A stretch of DNA of 64,000 nt from Cyanobium gracile_A (lineage in GTDB: Bacteria; Cyanobacteriota; Cyanobacteriia; PCC-6307; Cyanobiaceae). The stretch spans positions 1-64,000 of the forward strand of contig NZ_JAYGHY010000006.1 in the NCBI RefSeq assembly GCF_034931305.1, read 5' to 3'. The notes under the pieces are model-generated. The model saw only the letters and a list, made by a program, of their open reading frames with translations. It was not told where the DNA came from and searched no databases. Both the position numbers and the translations under genes were made by a program. Below, piece by piece: positions 1 through 7,501 of the stretch (position 1 is the stretch's first letter; each line of letters opens with the position of its first letter).

Positions 1-188
1 AGGTGCCCCTCTCGGCCGACGGCACCTTCCGGGTGCAGGTGCCCTTCCGCGACGGCCAGCAGCTCTATCCGATCGAGGCCGTGGCCGCCGATGGCGAGCA
101 GAAGCGCAGCATCACCATGGAGTTCCGCCGCTCCACGCCGGAAGCCAACGTCAACAGCCGCGAAGCCGCGGTCGCCGAGTGGTTCTAG
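1..188 (+). CDS. DUF4912 domain protein, C-terminal end only
   Basis: Only the last 62 or so codons are inside the window; the start lies upstream. The fragment reads like the end of a DUF4912 protein, a cyanobacterial family: a DGTF..Q.PF.DG turn, the stretch AVAADGEQ, and a tail ending EAAVAEWF before the TAG at 186-188. The role of the family is not established. The next gene, on the opposite strand, ends 3 bases away, so the two converge with no room for a terminator. Identification rests on this short end alone. Confidence 0.6.
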   Translation, partial: VPLSADGTFRVQVPFRDGQQLYPIEAVAADGEQKRSITMEFRRSTPEANVNSREAAVAEWF

Positions 189-191
189 GCC

Positions 192-1760
192 TCAGGACGG
201 CGGCTCGCCCGGCCTTGCCAGCCGCTCCGCCACGGCGGTGATCAGGGTCCCGGCTGTCAGCTGGGCACCAACCTCCAGGCCATGGGCCCGTTCGTGATCG
301 TCAAGCGGCTCCACGGTCCTGAACTGGGCCTCCAGGACGGCCGCGTCCGCATCGGAGGGGTCGTCGCCACAGATCTGGCGTTCCACCAGGCGCCGCCGGG
401 CCTGCTCCTGGGAACTGACACAGGCCAGGATCAGGAACGGGACACCGTGCCGGCGGGCCAAGGCCTCCATCCGCAGCCGCTGATCGCGGCGCAGGAAGGT
501 GGCATCCACCACCACCGACAGCCCCGCCGCGAGGATCCGTTCCACCTGCTCGGGCAGATGCTGGTCGTAGAGCATGGCGCTCACCTCCGGCCGGTAGGGG
601 TCGCCCAGGAGCGGTGGGGCCAGCCCCTGTCCCCAGCTGCCGAAGAGACGCTTGCGCTCCACGTCGGAACGCAACTGGATCCAGCCCTGCCGCTGGCAGA
701 GCTGGCGGGCCCGGTGGCTCTTGCCGCTGCCGGACACTCCGTGGGTGATCACCAGGGCCGGGGTTGGACTGGCGGTGGCACGGCTGGCGCCCTGCAGATA
801 CCGCTCCAGGTCCTGTTGCAGCAGAGCCGATGCCTTGGCGTCGAGGCCCTGCTGGCCCAGGCGCAGGGCGCAGACCTTGGCCCGTACCAGCGAACGGTAC
901 ACCCTGTACCAGCGCCAGGTGAGCAGGCCGGCGTAGTCACCGCAGCGACCCAGCCAGCGGTTGAGCAGCACCGCCCCGAGGTCCGGTCGGTGGCGGTGCT
1001 CCAGATCCATCACCAGAAAGGCCAGGTCGCTGATCACGTCGATCCAGCGCAACTCCGGACTGAATTCCAGGCAGTCGAAGACCCGGAGGCGCTCCCCTTC
1101 CAGCAGCATGTTGCCCAGGTGCAGATCGCCGTGGCACTCGCGGATGCGGCCCTGGTTTCTGCGCTGGAGGAAGTTCGGCCGTAACCGCTCGAACTGGTCG
1201 TCGCTCCAGTGCCGCAGGACGGCAAGGTCCGACTCAGGCACCAGGCCGCAGGCCTGCAGCACCTCCAGATTGGCCACGGCCGGGGCCCTCACCAGCTCGG
1301 GCGCTCCATAGGGATCCCCGGGGCCGGCCACGGCGGCGGCGGCATGGAACGCCGCCAGGTCATCCGCCAGCCCTTCGAGCTGAATGTCGCTGAGGCCATG
1401 GCGTTCGAGCACCGCGCCCAGCAGGGCGCTCTGGGGAAACTGGCGCATGCGCACGGCCAGCTCGAGGGTGGGTCCGGAGCCGTGAAACGCGGCTCGCTCG
1501 GGCGGGCCATGGATGGGGCTGAGCCCGAGGTAGAGGTCCGGAGCCAGGCGCCGGTTGAGCCTGAGCTCCTCCTGGCAGAACCAGCGGCGCCGCTCCGGCG
1601 TCGAGAAATCGACGAAGCCCAGATTCACCGGCTTCTTGATTTTGTAGGCGAAGGTTCCGGTGAGCAGGATCCAGGAAATGTGGGTTTCCAGGCACGCGAC
1701 CCGCTCGACCGGATGGTCATAGGCGGCGGGATCGAGCAGGGCGGCGATCATTGGCTCCAC
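192..1760 (-). CDS. Fused aminoglycoside-phosphotransferase-like / P-loop kinase protein
   Basis: A 522-residue two-domain protein. The N-terminal half has the fold signature of aminoglycoside/choline kinases, including the catalytic-loop motif HGDLHLGNML near residue 215 followed by FDCLEFS, which supplies the metal-binding Asp. The C-terminal part, from about residue 335, is a small P-loop kinase with Walker A GVSGSGKSH and an Arg-rich lid region. This matches the COG2187/COG0645 fusion found in many bacteria, whose substrate is unknown; an antibiotic-resistance role should not be assumed. The start overlaps the preceding TspO-like gene by 44 bases, which suggests one transcript. The ATG at 1760 is followed by a second in-frame ATG at 1751. 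Confidence 0.8.
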   Translation of the reverse strand: MEPMIAALLDPAAYDHPVERVACLETHISWILLTGTFAYKIKKPVNLGFVDFSTPERRRWFCQEELRLNRRLAPDLYLGLSPIHGPPERAAFHGSGPTLELAVRMRQFPQSALLGAVLERHGLSDIQLEGLADDLAAFHAAAAVAGPGDPYGAPELVRAPAVANLEVLQACGLVPESDLAVLRHWSDDQFERLRPNFLQRRNQGRIRECHGDLHLGNMLLEGERLRVFDCLEFSPELRWIDVISDLAFLVMDLEHRHRPDLGAVLLNRWLGRCGDYAGLLTWRWYRVYRSLVRAKVCALRLGQQGLDAKASALLQQDLERYLQGASRATASPTPALVITHGVSGSGKSHRARQLCQRQGWIQLRSDVERKRLFGSWGQGLAPPLLGDPYRPEVSAMLYDQHLPEQVERILAAGLSVVVDATFLRRDQRLRMEALARRHGVPFLILACVSSQEQARRRLVERQICGDDPSDADAAVLEAQFRTVEPLDDHERAHGLEVGAQLTAGTLITAVAERLARPGEPPS

Positions 1761-2223
1761 GGCCGCTCCGGTGCTGCTTGCGATTCAATCCAATCATCTG
1801 CAGGGTGACGATGGCTTCCATCGGGGTCCATACCAGCACAGGCACCAGCAGCCCAGCCGCCAGGGGAGATGTCGGCCGCACGAACAGGGCCAGGCTGAAG
1901 GTCAGCATCCAGCCCAGCAGCCAGATGGGAAGGCCCGCTGACAGGTTGCGGAGGCGGCAGATCACACAGTGTTGGCTGCGCAGGAGCACCAACAGGCTCG
2001 CGTAGGCGGCCACCCAGAGCCATTCGCCGGTCTTGAACCAGAAGGAGAGCGCTGAGAAGTAAAAGCTGACGCTGATGACGAACCAGGCGGCGGGGATCCA
2101 CGGATCCATGCTCATCCAGCCCGGTCGTCTGAGGGTGCGATACCAGGAGAAATTCCGCTCCGAAGGATTGATGACCAGTGTCACCACCAGAAGGGTGATC
2201 AGGATCAGGAGCCAGGGAGGCAC
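1717..2223 (-). CDS. TspO/MBR-like tryptophan-rich membrane protein
   Basis: A 168-residue protein with about five hydrophobic helices and many Trp residues, including the stretch SWYRTLRRPGW followed by DPWIPAAWFVIS. This resembles the W-Y..L..P.W.....P.V start of TspO/MBR proteins, outer or inner membrane receptors that bind tetrapyrroles and carotenoids. The last ~25 residues are Arg-rich and hydrophilic and fall where the gene overlaps the kinase gene. A pigment-related role would suit a cyanobacterium, but the similarity is moderate, so an unrelated small membrane protein is possible. Confidence 0.6.
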   Translation of the reverse strand: MPPWLLILITLLVVTLVINPSERNFSWYRTLRRPGWMSMDPWIPAAWFVISVSFYFSALSFWFKTGEWLWVAAYASLLVLLRSQHCVICRLRNLSAGLPIWLLGWMLTFSLALFVRPTSPLAAGLLVPVLVWTPMEAIVTLQMIGLNRKQHRSGRGANDRRPARSRRL

Positions 2224-2362
2224 GGAGTTCTGCAGACCCAGGCATTATTGGGCGCTGCAGGGGGGGCGTCCATGGTGTTGGGTGTCGGTTCGTCGCGCCA
2301 GCGGACCACACCGCCGGACGCTCCTACGTTTGAAGGGTTCCATGAGATGGATGGAGGCCCCC

Positions 2363-2524
2363 ATGCATACCCACGACCTCGAGAACCACGACAACCTCTA
2401 CGCCGACGAAGGCACGATGGTGATCGGTGAGACCCGGGCGGACGCCCAGAGCCATGCCTACTGGGCCGTGGGGGCCATCGCCTTGATGGTGGTGGGATTG
2501 GGAGTGGCCCTGGTCATCTCCTGA
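2363..2524 (+). CDS. Small single-pass membrane protein, 53 aa
   Basis: Starts at an ATG preceded by GGAGG with a 5-base gap, which decides against the in-frame ATGs at 2342 and 2351. The product has an acidic, His-rich N-terminal half (MHTHDLENHDN) and one C-terminal transmembrane helix (residues 34-52) with almost nothing after it. This layout is typical of small cyanobacterial membrane proteins of unknown function. Its 3' end overlaps by 67 bases the end of a convergent hypothetical gene, so one of the two may have a misjudged end, though the good ribosome site favours this one. Confidence 0.55.
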   Translation: MHTHDLENHDNLYADEGTMVIGETRADAQSHAYWAVGAIALMVVGLGVALVIS

Positions 2525-2943
2525 TCCGCCGCGAAGCGCTCCCGGAAACAGGGCAGGGGGATGGGTTCACAGAGCCGGACCCAGTCCCCGCTTCCCCTGT
2601 GCCGCCAGGCGGAAAGCCGCAGCGGATGGATGGCTCCCCAGCGGCAGATCAGCAGGTAACGATGTCCCCAGGCCGTGGGCCAGGCCATGGCGGCCCCCCT
2701 GGCCCAGGGCCAGTGGTCAGGGTGCAGCGGCTCCAGATCGCGATGGCGGCGCAGCAGGGCTGGCAGCAGCTGGCCAGCGGGGATCCCCTGGTCCCAAGCG
2801 GTGTGACCCGCTGCCCTGGGTTCGGCCAGGCAGAGCTGCAGACGCCTGGCCAGGGCGGGCGGATCGCCCCGGCTGGGGAGAACCAGGTGCAATCCCCCCC
2901 AACCGGGAAAGCCCAGACAGGAGAGAAGGGCGCCGGAAGCCAT
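2458..2943 (-). CDS. Hypothetical protein, 161 aa
   Basis: An open frame I do not recognise. The product is rich in Trp, Leu and Arg, with stretches such as GFPGWGGLHLVLPS and RYLLICRWGAIHPLRL that look like a folded soluble protein rather than random translation. I chose the ATG at 2943; an in-frame ATG lies 21 bases upstream at 2964. No convincing ribosome site is visible. The last 67 bases overlap a small convergent gene. It could be a shadow frame in GC-rich DNA; I keep it because otherwise about 500 bases here would have no gene. Confidence 0.4.
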   Translation of the reverse strand: MASGALLSCLGFPGWGGLHLVLPSRGDPPALARRLQLCLAEPRAAGHTAWDQGIPAGQLLPALLRRHRDLEPLHPDHWPWARGAAMAWPTAWGHRYLLICRWGAIHPLRLSAWRHRGSGDWVRLCEPIPLPCFRERFAADQEMTRATPNPTTIKAMAPTAQ

Positions 2944-3052
2944 GCGTGGACGGGACGGTGACATCCCTTTGGTGCCACCGCCTGTCACGAAGCGGACGCT
3001 GGGGCGCCCGTGCTGGCAGGATCGGCGGGAAGGAAGCGACTCCCCCGCCGCC

Positions 3053-3163
3053 ATGTTCGAGAACCGCGAACGGCCCGCCTGGGTCAACTGGCTGATCCTG
3101 GCGATTTTCCTGTTGTCGTCGTGGCAGCTGGCCGGGTTCTGGTTTCAGCAGCTGCACCACTGA
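3053..3163 (+). CDS. Small single-pass membrane protein, 36 aa
   Basis: A short frame starting at ATG 3053. The product begins MFENRERPAWVNWLIL, a charged amphipathic start, then has one helix of about 20 hydrophobic residues and ends QQLHH. Several of the small subunits of photosynthetic and respiratory complexes look like this, but the sequence is not one I can match (not PetG, PetN, PsbM or PsaM). It lies between two genes on the opposite strand. No strong ribosome site was seen. Confidence 0.45.
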   Translation: MFENRERPAWVNWLILAIFLLSSWQLAGFWFQQLHH

Positions 3164-3176
3164 GCAGCCGGCGGCG

Positions 3177-3554
3177 TCAGGAAGGGCGTCGGGGCCGGGC
3201 GGTGAGGCCCCGCACGAGCCGGACGCCGCCGCCCACCAGCAGCAGCAGGGCCATCAGGGCCAGCAGGGCCACCACGATCACGCTGCCCAGCTGCAGAATC
3301 CCCATGCTGAGTCGGCTCAACCCGCCGATCAGGTTGGCGATGGCATTGCTGACCAGGAGGAGCGCATCAAGCCGCTCCGGCAACTGCATCAGCCCAACGA
3401 GGATCAGCGCCCCCGCCACGATCAGCATCAGGCCAGCCAGCACCTGGCGCCATCGGGAGGATGGACGGCGGCGGCGACTGCGCAGCTGCAGACCCTTTCC
3501 CGCCGTTGGTCCCCTCGGTGTCGGCAACTGCAGCGGATAGGGGGTGTGCGGCAT
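3177..3554 (-). CDS. Hypothetical membrane protein, 125 aa
   Basis: The product has a Pro/Arg-rich cytoplasmic N-terminus (residues 1-40) and two long hydrophobic helices, GLMLIVAGALILVGLM and VIVVALLALMALLLLVGG, followed by an Arg-rich tail. This positive-out-of-membrane pattern suggests a small inner- or thylakoid-membrane protein. It starts 11 bases after the end of the 81-residue gene upstream on the same strand, so the two are probably co-transcribed. Longer in-frame starts exist but would run into that gene. No function can be assigned. Confidence 0.55.
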   Translation of the reverse strand: MPHTPYPLQLPTPRGPTAGKGLQLRSRRRRPSSRWRQVLAGLMLIVAGALILVGLMQLPERLDALLLVSNAIANLIGGLSRLSMGILQLGSVIVVALLALMALLLLVGGGVRLVRGLTARPRRPS

Positions 3555-3565
3555 GGCTGGGGGGG

Positions 3566-3811
3566 TCAGAGCTCCAGCGGATAGCCGGCGCCCCGCATCC
3601 ACCGCTCGAATTCCATCAGCACCAGCTCATTGGGGCAATCGATCAGGGACAGGTCGTTGACCGTGCAGTCACCCTGACCACCGTGGTGAAGCGTGAGGTG
3701 GAACTGGGTACCGCTCAAGCCGCAGACCTCCGGATCACTGCGCACCACCACATCCAGTGCCGCTCCCAGCCGTGCGACCCGGCGGCGCAGTTCCGACCAG
3801 GTCATGCCCAT
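3566..3811 (-). CDS. Conserved-looking hypothetical protein, 81 aa
   Basis: A soluble 81-residue protein with good codon use for this genome and a well-formed mix of helix and strand segments (LRRRVARLGAALDVVV, then TQFHLTLHH and ELVLMEFERWM). It contains two Cys residues but no recognisable metal motif. It is followed 11 bases later by a two-helix membrane protein gene on the same strand, suggesting a small operon. I do not recognise the family. Confidence 0.55.
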   Translation of the reverse strand: MGMTWSELRRRVARLGAALDVVVRSDPEVCGLSGTQFHLTLHHGGQGDCTVNDLSLIDCPNELVLMEFERWMRGAGYPLEL

Positions 3812-3892
3812 GGCACGGGAGAGGAAAAGAAAGGGAATCGCCCCCAGTGTGACCAGCGTGGGGCCGAAGTCAACAGGATGCGGGCCGGGGTC

Positions 3893-4501
3893 TCAGGGAC
3901 GTGGGGCTTGCGGAGCGGCCTGGGGGGCCGGTGGGGTTGGCGCCGGCGGCACGGCTGGCGGGGGCAGCAGCAGCACCAGGGCCGCGGAGACGGCCAGGGC
4001 CGCTGCTCCGCCCAGGGGGGCCGTCAGCCGGCGATGCAGGGGGATCCTCTCCAGCAGTTCCCTGGGGCCTAGGGGCTCCGGCTCAGGGATCTCGAGGGGC
4101 AGCTGGACGCGTGGATCGAGGCGCAACAGATCGAGAACCCGCACCAGATCCGCCAGTTCCGCATCATCGAGATGCATGTCCAGCGGGGGGGTGTCGGGTT
4201 GACTGCTGCGTAGCAGCAGCCGGTGGCCGCCCTCGGGATGGGGGCCGATGTCGACGGGTTCGCCCGCAATGCTGAAGTCGCGGCGCACGCCGCTGATCAG
4301 GTGCCGGGCGTAGGGCAGCACCACCTGCATCAGCGCCTGCAGGTGCTCCCGCCGCCCCTCCAGCAGGGGCCGGCCCACCCACTGCAGGCTCCAGCCGGTG
4401 ATGATGCCAAGGGCCGCACCGCTCTGGCCGATGGAGACGTCGGGGAGCCCTTCCACCTGCAGGCGGCAGCTGAGCTGATCGAAGACGAGGCTCTGCTTCA
4501 T
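3893..4501 (-). CDS. DUF4335 domain protein
   Basis: A 202-residue protein starting MKQSLVFDQLSCRLQVEG, with the central motif LQALMQVVLPYARHLISGV that is typical of cyanobacterial DUF4335 proteins. Residues ~25-150 form the domain; a Leu/Ala helix near residues 170-185 and a Pro/Ala tail follow, so it is probably membrane-anchored at its C-terminus. An in-frame ATG at 4519 would add six residues. It lies directly downstream of a DUF3038 gene, and the pair DUF3038-DUF4335 is a recurring cyanobacterial neighbourhood, which supports both names. Function unknown. Confidence 0.75.
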   Translation of the reverse strand: MKQSLVFDQLSCRLQVEGLPDVSIGQSGAALGIITGWSLQWVGRPLLEGRREHLQALMQVVLPYARHLISGVRRDFSIAGEPVDIGPHPEGGHRLLLRSSQPDTPPLDMHLDDAELADLVRVLDLLRLDPRVQLPLEIPEPEPLGPRELLERIPLHRRLTAPLGGAAALAVSAALVLLLPPPAVPPAPTPPAPQAAPQAPRP

Positions 4502-4539
4502 CACGGAACTCTGAACCATGGGGGTCTCAGGAGACGGCC

Positions 4540-5094
4540 TCAAGCGACCGCGTCCATCAGGCTGGCCTTGATGCGCTCGAAGCCTCCCAGGCCGGCGCAG
4601 AGGCTGAGGCCCTGGACCAGCTGCAGCCGCTGGGCGGCCCCATCGGTGGGATCGAGCAATTTCTGAACGCCGCTGCGGCGGGGATTCATGCGTTCCTGAA
4701 CCAGCTCCAGCAGACGCCCTTGGAACAGCGCCCAGCGTTCGCTCGCCACCGCCTCCGGCTCGCTGCTGGAGAGCAGGGAGCGCAGCATCGGGTAGAGGCG
4801 ATCGGCCATCACGCAAAGGATGCGGATCAGGGCATCGGTTTCGTCGACGGGGACCTCGCCGCGCCGGCAGGTGCGCCGCAGGGGGTTGTGGCAGCGCCGC
4901 TTCCACAGCTCCACCCGGTTGGGGAAGAGACCGCCGTAGCCCAGCTGCTCGCTCATCCAGACCATCGCCTCGCCGCCGTTGAGGTCGAGCGCCTCCATGC
5001 AGAGCAGCATCAGATCAAGCCGCTCCAGTCCCCTGCGGGGCAGGGGGCGGGAGGGGCGGTCCGGGTTTGCCGCTTCCGAAGTGTCCTTGGCCAT
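4540..5094 (-). CDS. DUF3038 domain protein
   Basis: A 184-residue soluble, helical protein. The segments LERLDLMLLCMEALDLNGGE and WKRRCHNPLRR are characteristic of DUF3038, a family restricted to cyanobacteria. The chosen start (MAKDTSEAAN) avoids a longer N-terminus that would overlap upstream sequence; an ATG at 5124 is the alternative. It precedes the DUF4335 gene by about 40 bases on the same strand and is divergent from apt. No biochemical role is known for the pair, which may act together at a membrane. Confidence 0.8.
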   Translation of the reverse strand: MAKDTSEAANPDRPSRPLPRRGLERLDLMLLCMEALDLNGGEAMVWMSEQLGYGGLFPNRVELWKRRCHNPLRRTCRRGEVPVDETDALIRILCVMADRLYPMLRSLLSSSEPEAVASERWALFQGRLLELVQERMNPRRSGVQKLLDPTDGAAQRLQLVQGLSLCAGLGGFERIKASLMDAVA

Positions 5095-5161
5095 GACTGC
5101 GATGATGCCAGCGGCGCCGTCCATCCGTCACGTCGCCGGTACCGGTCCCTTCACCAGCACG

Positions 5162-5701
5162 ATGCCCAGCAGCCCTTCATCGATCGATCTGCGCACCTGG
5201 GTCCGGGACATTCCCGACTTTCCCAAACCGGGCATCCTCTTCCGTGACCTCACCCCCCTGATGCGGGATCCCGAGGGCTGGGGCGAGGCCATCCGCCTGC
5301 TGGGCCTGCTCTGCGAGCGGGTGCAGCCGGACCTGATCGTGGGCATCGAATCCCGTGGCTTCATCGTCGGCACCGCCCTGGCCACCATCGTCGGCGTCGG
5401 CTTTGTGCCGGTGCGTAAGCCCGGCAAGCTGCCCGGCGAGGTGATCGGGGTGGACTACAGCCTCGAGTACGGCACCGATCGGCTGGAGATCCACAGCGAT
5501 GCCCTCGGCGATGGCTCGCGGGTGCTGATCGTCGATGACCTGCTGGCCACCGGCGGCACCGCCGCGGCCTGCACCGAGCTGGTGCTGAAGGCGGGAGGGG
5601 AGCTGTGCGGCTTTGGCTTTCTGGCCGAACTGGCGGCCCTGGAGGGACGCAACCGGCTGCCACAGGAGCAGCCGATCGAGTCGCTGATCATCTACAGCTG
5701 A
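5162..5701 (+). CDS. apt: Adenine phosphoribosyltransferase
   Basis: Salvages adenine with PRPP to give AMP in the cytoplasm. The 179-residue length is normal. The N-terminal IPDFPKPGILFRDLTPL is the classic Apt signature, GIESRGFI is the flexible-loop region, and VLIVDDLLATGGTAAA (residues ~119-134) is the PRPP-binding motif with its paired Asp residues. The ATG at 5162 gives a normal N-terminus; the frame is open further upstream but that part is not Apt-like. The gene ends 3 bases before the end of the convergent DUF2949 gene. Confidence 0.95.
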   Translation: MPSSPSSIDLRTWVRDIPDFPKPGILFRDLTPLMRDPEGWGEAIRLLGLLCERVQPDLIVGIESRGFIVGTALATIVGVGFVPVRKPGKLPGEVIGVDYSLEYGTDRLEIHSDALGDGSRVLIVDDLLATGGTAAACTELVLKAGGELCGFGFLAELAALEGRNRLPQEQPIESLIIYS

Positions 5702-5704
5702 GCC

Positions 5705-5917
5705 TCAGCCCTGCTGGTCCTGCCAGGTGAGGACGGTGTCGAACTGCTCGAGGCTGATCAGGCCGAATCGCCAGAGCACCGCCGGCAGCGGCGCCTGCTC
5801 CAGCTGGGACTGTTTGATGCCCAGCTGCAAGGCGTTCTCACTCAGGCCGAGCTGATGGCGCAGGAAGCGCACCATGGCCGGAGAGGGCAGGGGCTGGGGA
5901 GAGCTGCTGATCACCAT
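5705..5917 (-). CDS. DUF2949 domain protein
   Basis: A 70-residue protein matching the small cyanobacterial DUF2949 family: VRFLRHQLGLSENALQLG, then LPAVLWRFGLISLEQFD and a Trp near the C-terminus. The family has no known function. If it starts at 5917 it overlaps the end of the upstream FAD monooxygenase gene by 80 bases; starting at the second in-frame ATG (5875) shortens this to 38 bases and matches the domain start better. Either way translation of the two is probably linked. Confidence 0.75.
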   Translation of the reverse strand: MVISSSPQPLPSPAMVRFLRHQLGLSENALQLGIKQSQLEQAPLPAVLWRFGLISLEQFDTVLTWQDQQG

Positions 5918-7073
5918 CGCCCCATGCTGGGAGCGTCTGGCGCAGGCGGCAAGGCCCCTGGGTCATGACCCGCAAGGCCAGGGCCCGGCTCCAGCCGAAG
6001 CGCGACAGGACCCCGAAGGCCAGGCCGCGCAACGGCAGCACCAGGGGATGACGGTTGGAGAAGAGCCGCACCAGCAGGTCGGTGGCCAGCAGGGTGAGCA
6101 GCAGATCGGGCCAGCGGCGGCGTGCGTAGGCGGCCGCCAGGCGACGGGGGGACAGCGTTCCCCGGGCGGCCTGCTCGGCGAGCTGGTGCAGCACCGCCAC
6201 ATCCCGCCAGCAGAGATTCAATCCCTGGCCGCCCACCGGATGGCAGCGGTGGGCGCTTTCCCCCACCAGCACCGTGCGGCCGCGATGCAGGCGGTGGGCC
6301 AGCTGCAGGGCCGCCGGAAACCTGCGGGGCTGGGCCAGCAGGGCCTCGGGCTGGAGTTCGTCCGGCAGGGCCCCCGCCAGCCGATCGAGGAAGGCTGGGC
6401 CGCCCAGGGCTTCCAGCTGCCGGCAGCGGGCCGCGGGTGCACTCCAGACCAGCTGGAAGCGACGCTCGCCGAGGGGAAGGACGGCGAAGGGCCCTTCCGG
6501 CCGCAGCAGCTCCCAGGCTTCGTCGTCGTGGCCGCCGCCCATCTCCACCTGCACGGTGAGGCAGGCCTGGGTGTAGCGGTGGCTCCACTGACCGATCCCC
6601 AGGGCCCGCCGGGTGGGGGAGTCGGGTCCGTCGGCGGCCACCAGCAGGTCGGGGTCGCTGGCGGCAACCGGTGCCGCTGTTCCCAGCGCCAGCTCCACGG
6701 CGGGGTGCTGGCCCAGGCGCCGCAGCAGCAGCGCCATCAGGGGCCGGTGCGAGCCGATCCAGCCCACCGCGCCGGCGTGCTCCAGGTCGGTCGGACTGAA
6801 GCTGACCCGGCATGCCGTCGCCACGTCCTGGAGCCGCAGGCGGCGGAAGGGAACCAGCGCGTGCTGCAGATCCCCCCAGAGGCCCAGCCGCTCCAGAAGG
6901 TCACGGCTGGAATGGGTGAAGGCGTAGGCCCGCTCCCGGCCCCGCAGCGCCTCGGGGCCGAGGGGATCGTGGAGGCTCACCAGCCAGCCGGCCTGCGCCA
7001 GGGCCAGGGCCGTCAGGGCGCCGGTGGGGCCGGCTCCGTTGATCCGGGCGTGGAGCGAAGGGCGCATGGCCAC
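5838..7073 (-). CDS. UbiH/VisC-family FAD-dependent monooxygenase
   Basis: A 411-residue flavoprotein hydroxylase. It has an FAD dinucleotide site at the N-terminus (INGAGPTGALTALALAQAGW), a middle DG motif (VAADGPDSPTRRAL) and the C-terminal FAD motif VGESAHRCHPVGGQGLNLC. This is the layout of UbiH/UbiF/VisC enzymes, which hydroxylate aromatic rings in quinone or carotenoid-like pathways. Cyanobacteria make plastoquinone, so a quinone-related substrate is reasonable but unproved. The last ~40 residues are Pro/Ala-rich and overlap the DUF2949 gene. An in-frame ATG two codons downstream (7067) is an equally good start. Confidence 0.8.
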   Translation of the reverse strand: MAMRPSLHARINGAGPTGALTALALAQAGWLVSLHDPLGPEALRGRERAYAFTHSSRDLLERLGLWGDLQHALVPFRRLRLQDVATACRVSFSPTDLEHAGAVGWIGSHRPLMALLLRRLGQHPAVELALGTAAPVAASDPDLLVAADGPDSPTRRALGIGQWSHRYTQACLTVQVEMGGGHDDEAWELLRPEGPFAVLPLGERRFQLVWSAPAARCRQLEALGGPAFLDRLAGALPDELQPEALLAQPRRFPAALQLAHRLHRGRTVLVGESAHRCHPVGGQGLNLCWRDVAVLHQLAEQAARGTLSPRRLAAAYARRRWPDLLLTLLATDLLVRLFSNRHPLVLPLRGLAFGVLSRFGWSRALALRVMTQGPCRLRQTLPAWGDGDQQLSPAPALSGHGALPAPSARPE

Positions 7074-7075
7074 AG

Positions 7076-7104
7076 AAAAGCCGCAACAGAAAGTCTGCTG
7101 CGGC
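7076..7104 (-). terminator. Rho-independent terminator of hli
   Basis: On the minus strand an 11-bp stem with one G-U pair (arms at 7094-7104 and 7080-7090, 3-base loop) is followed by TTTT at 7079-7076. It lies 60 bases beyond the hli stop codon and 3 bases before the start of the monooxygenase gene, so it should separate the two transcripts. Confidence 0.75.
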
Positions 7105-7166
7105 CTAGGGGGCAGCCGTGATCAGCTGCCCGTCACGACGGTGTGTCCCCTCAGGGACCGGTGGAA

Positions 7167-7436
7167 TCAGCCGATGCCGAGCAGACCACGGGTGAAGGCT
7201 TCGCCACCCAGGGCGAATTCGGTGGCGAGCAGGGCGATGAAGCCGAGCATGGCCATGCGGCCGTTGAGCTTCTCGGCGCGCTCGTGGAAGCCCCAGCCGC
7301 TCTCGGGGCTGACCACTTCCATGCGGGGCTCCGTGGCGAAGGCGTTGAGGCGGCCGCCGTCTTCGGTGGTGACGGTGGCACCGCGGATGGCGGAACGATC
7401 GAGGGCGGTGGGAGCGGTGGGGGTGGCGGCGGTCAT
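7167..7436 (-). CDS. High-light-inducible chlorophyll-binding protein (HLIP/Scp family)
   Basis: An 89-residue one-helix member of the LHC superfamily. The signature ERAEKLNGRMAMLGF contains the E..NGR.AM.GF chlorophyll-ligand motif, followed by a helix running FIALLATEFALGG. HLIPs bind chlorophyll and carotenoids in thylakoids, protect photosystem II assembly intermediates and are induced by strong light. The N-terminal ~50 residues are longer than in the smallest HLIPs. The start has AAGGAG about 7 bases upstream, a TACAAT -10 box lies further upstream, and the gene has its own terminator, so it is transcribed alone. Confidence 0.92.
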   Translation of the reverse strand: MTAATPTAPTALDRSAIRGATVTTEDGGRLNAFATEPRMEVVSPESGWGFHERAEKLNGRMAMLGFIALLATEFALGGEAFTRGLLGIG

Positions 7437-7456
7437 GGGAGGACTCCTTGAGAAGT

Positions 7457-7473
7457 GTTACGTGAATTGTAAC
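7457..7473 (-). promoter_or_regulatory. hli promoter: -10 box inside an inverted repeat
   Basis: On the minus strand TACAAT (7471-7466) is a good sigma-70 -10 box about 30 bases before the hli start. It sits inside the inverted repeat GTTAC-N7-GTAAC (7457-7461 and 7469-7473). The repeat could be a light-stress regulator site or chance; no matching -35 box is obvious. Confidence 0.45.
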
Positions 7474-7501
7474 GCAATGTTTCGGATCCGTCCAGCTTCC
7501 C

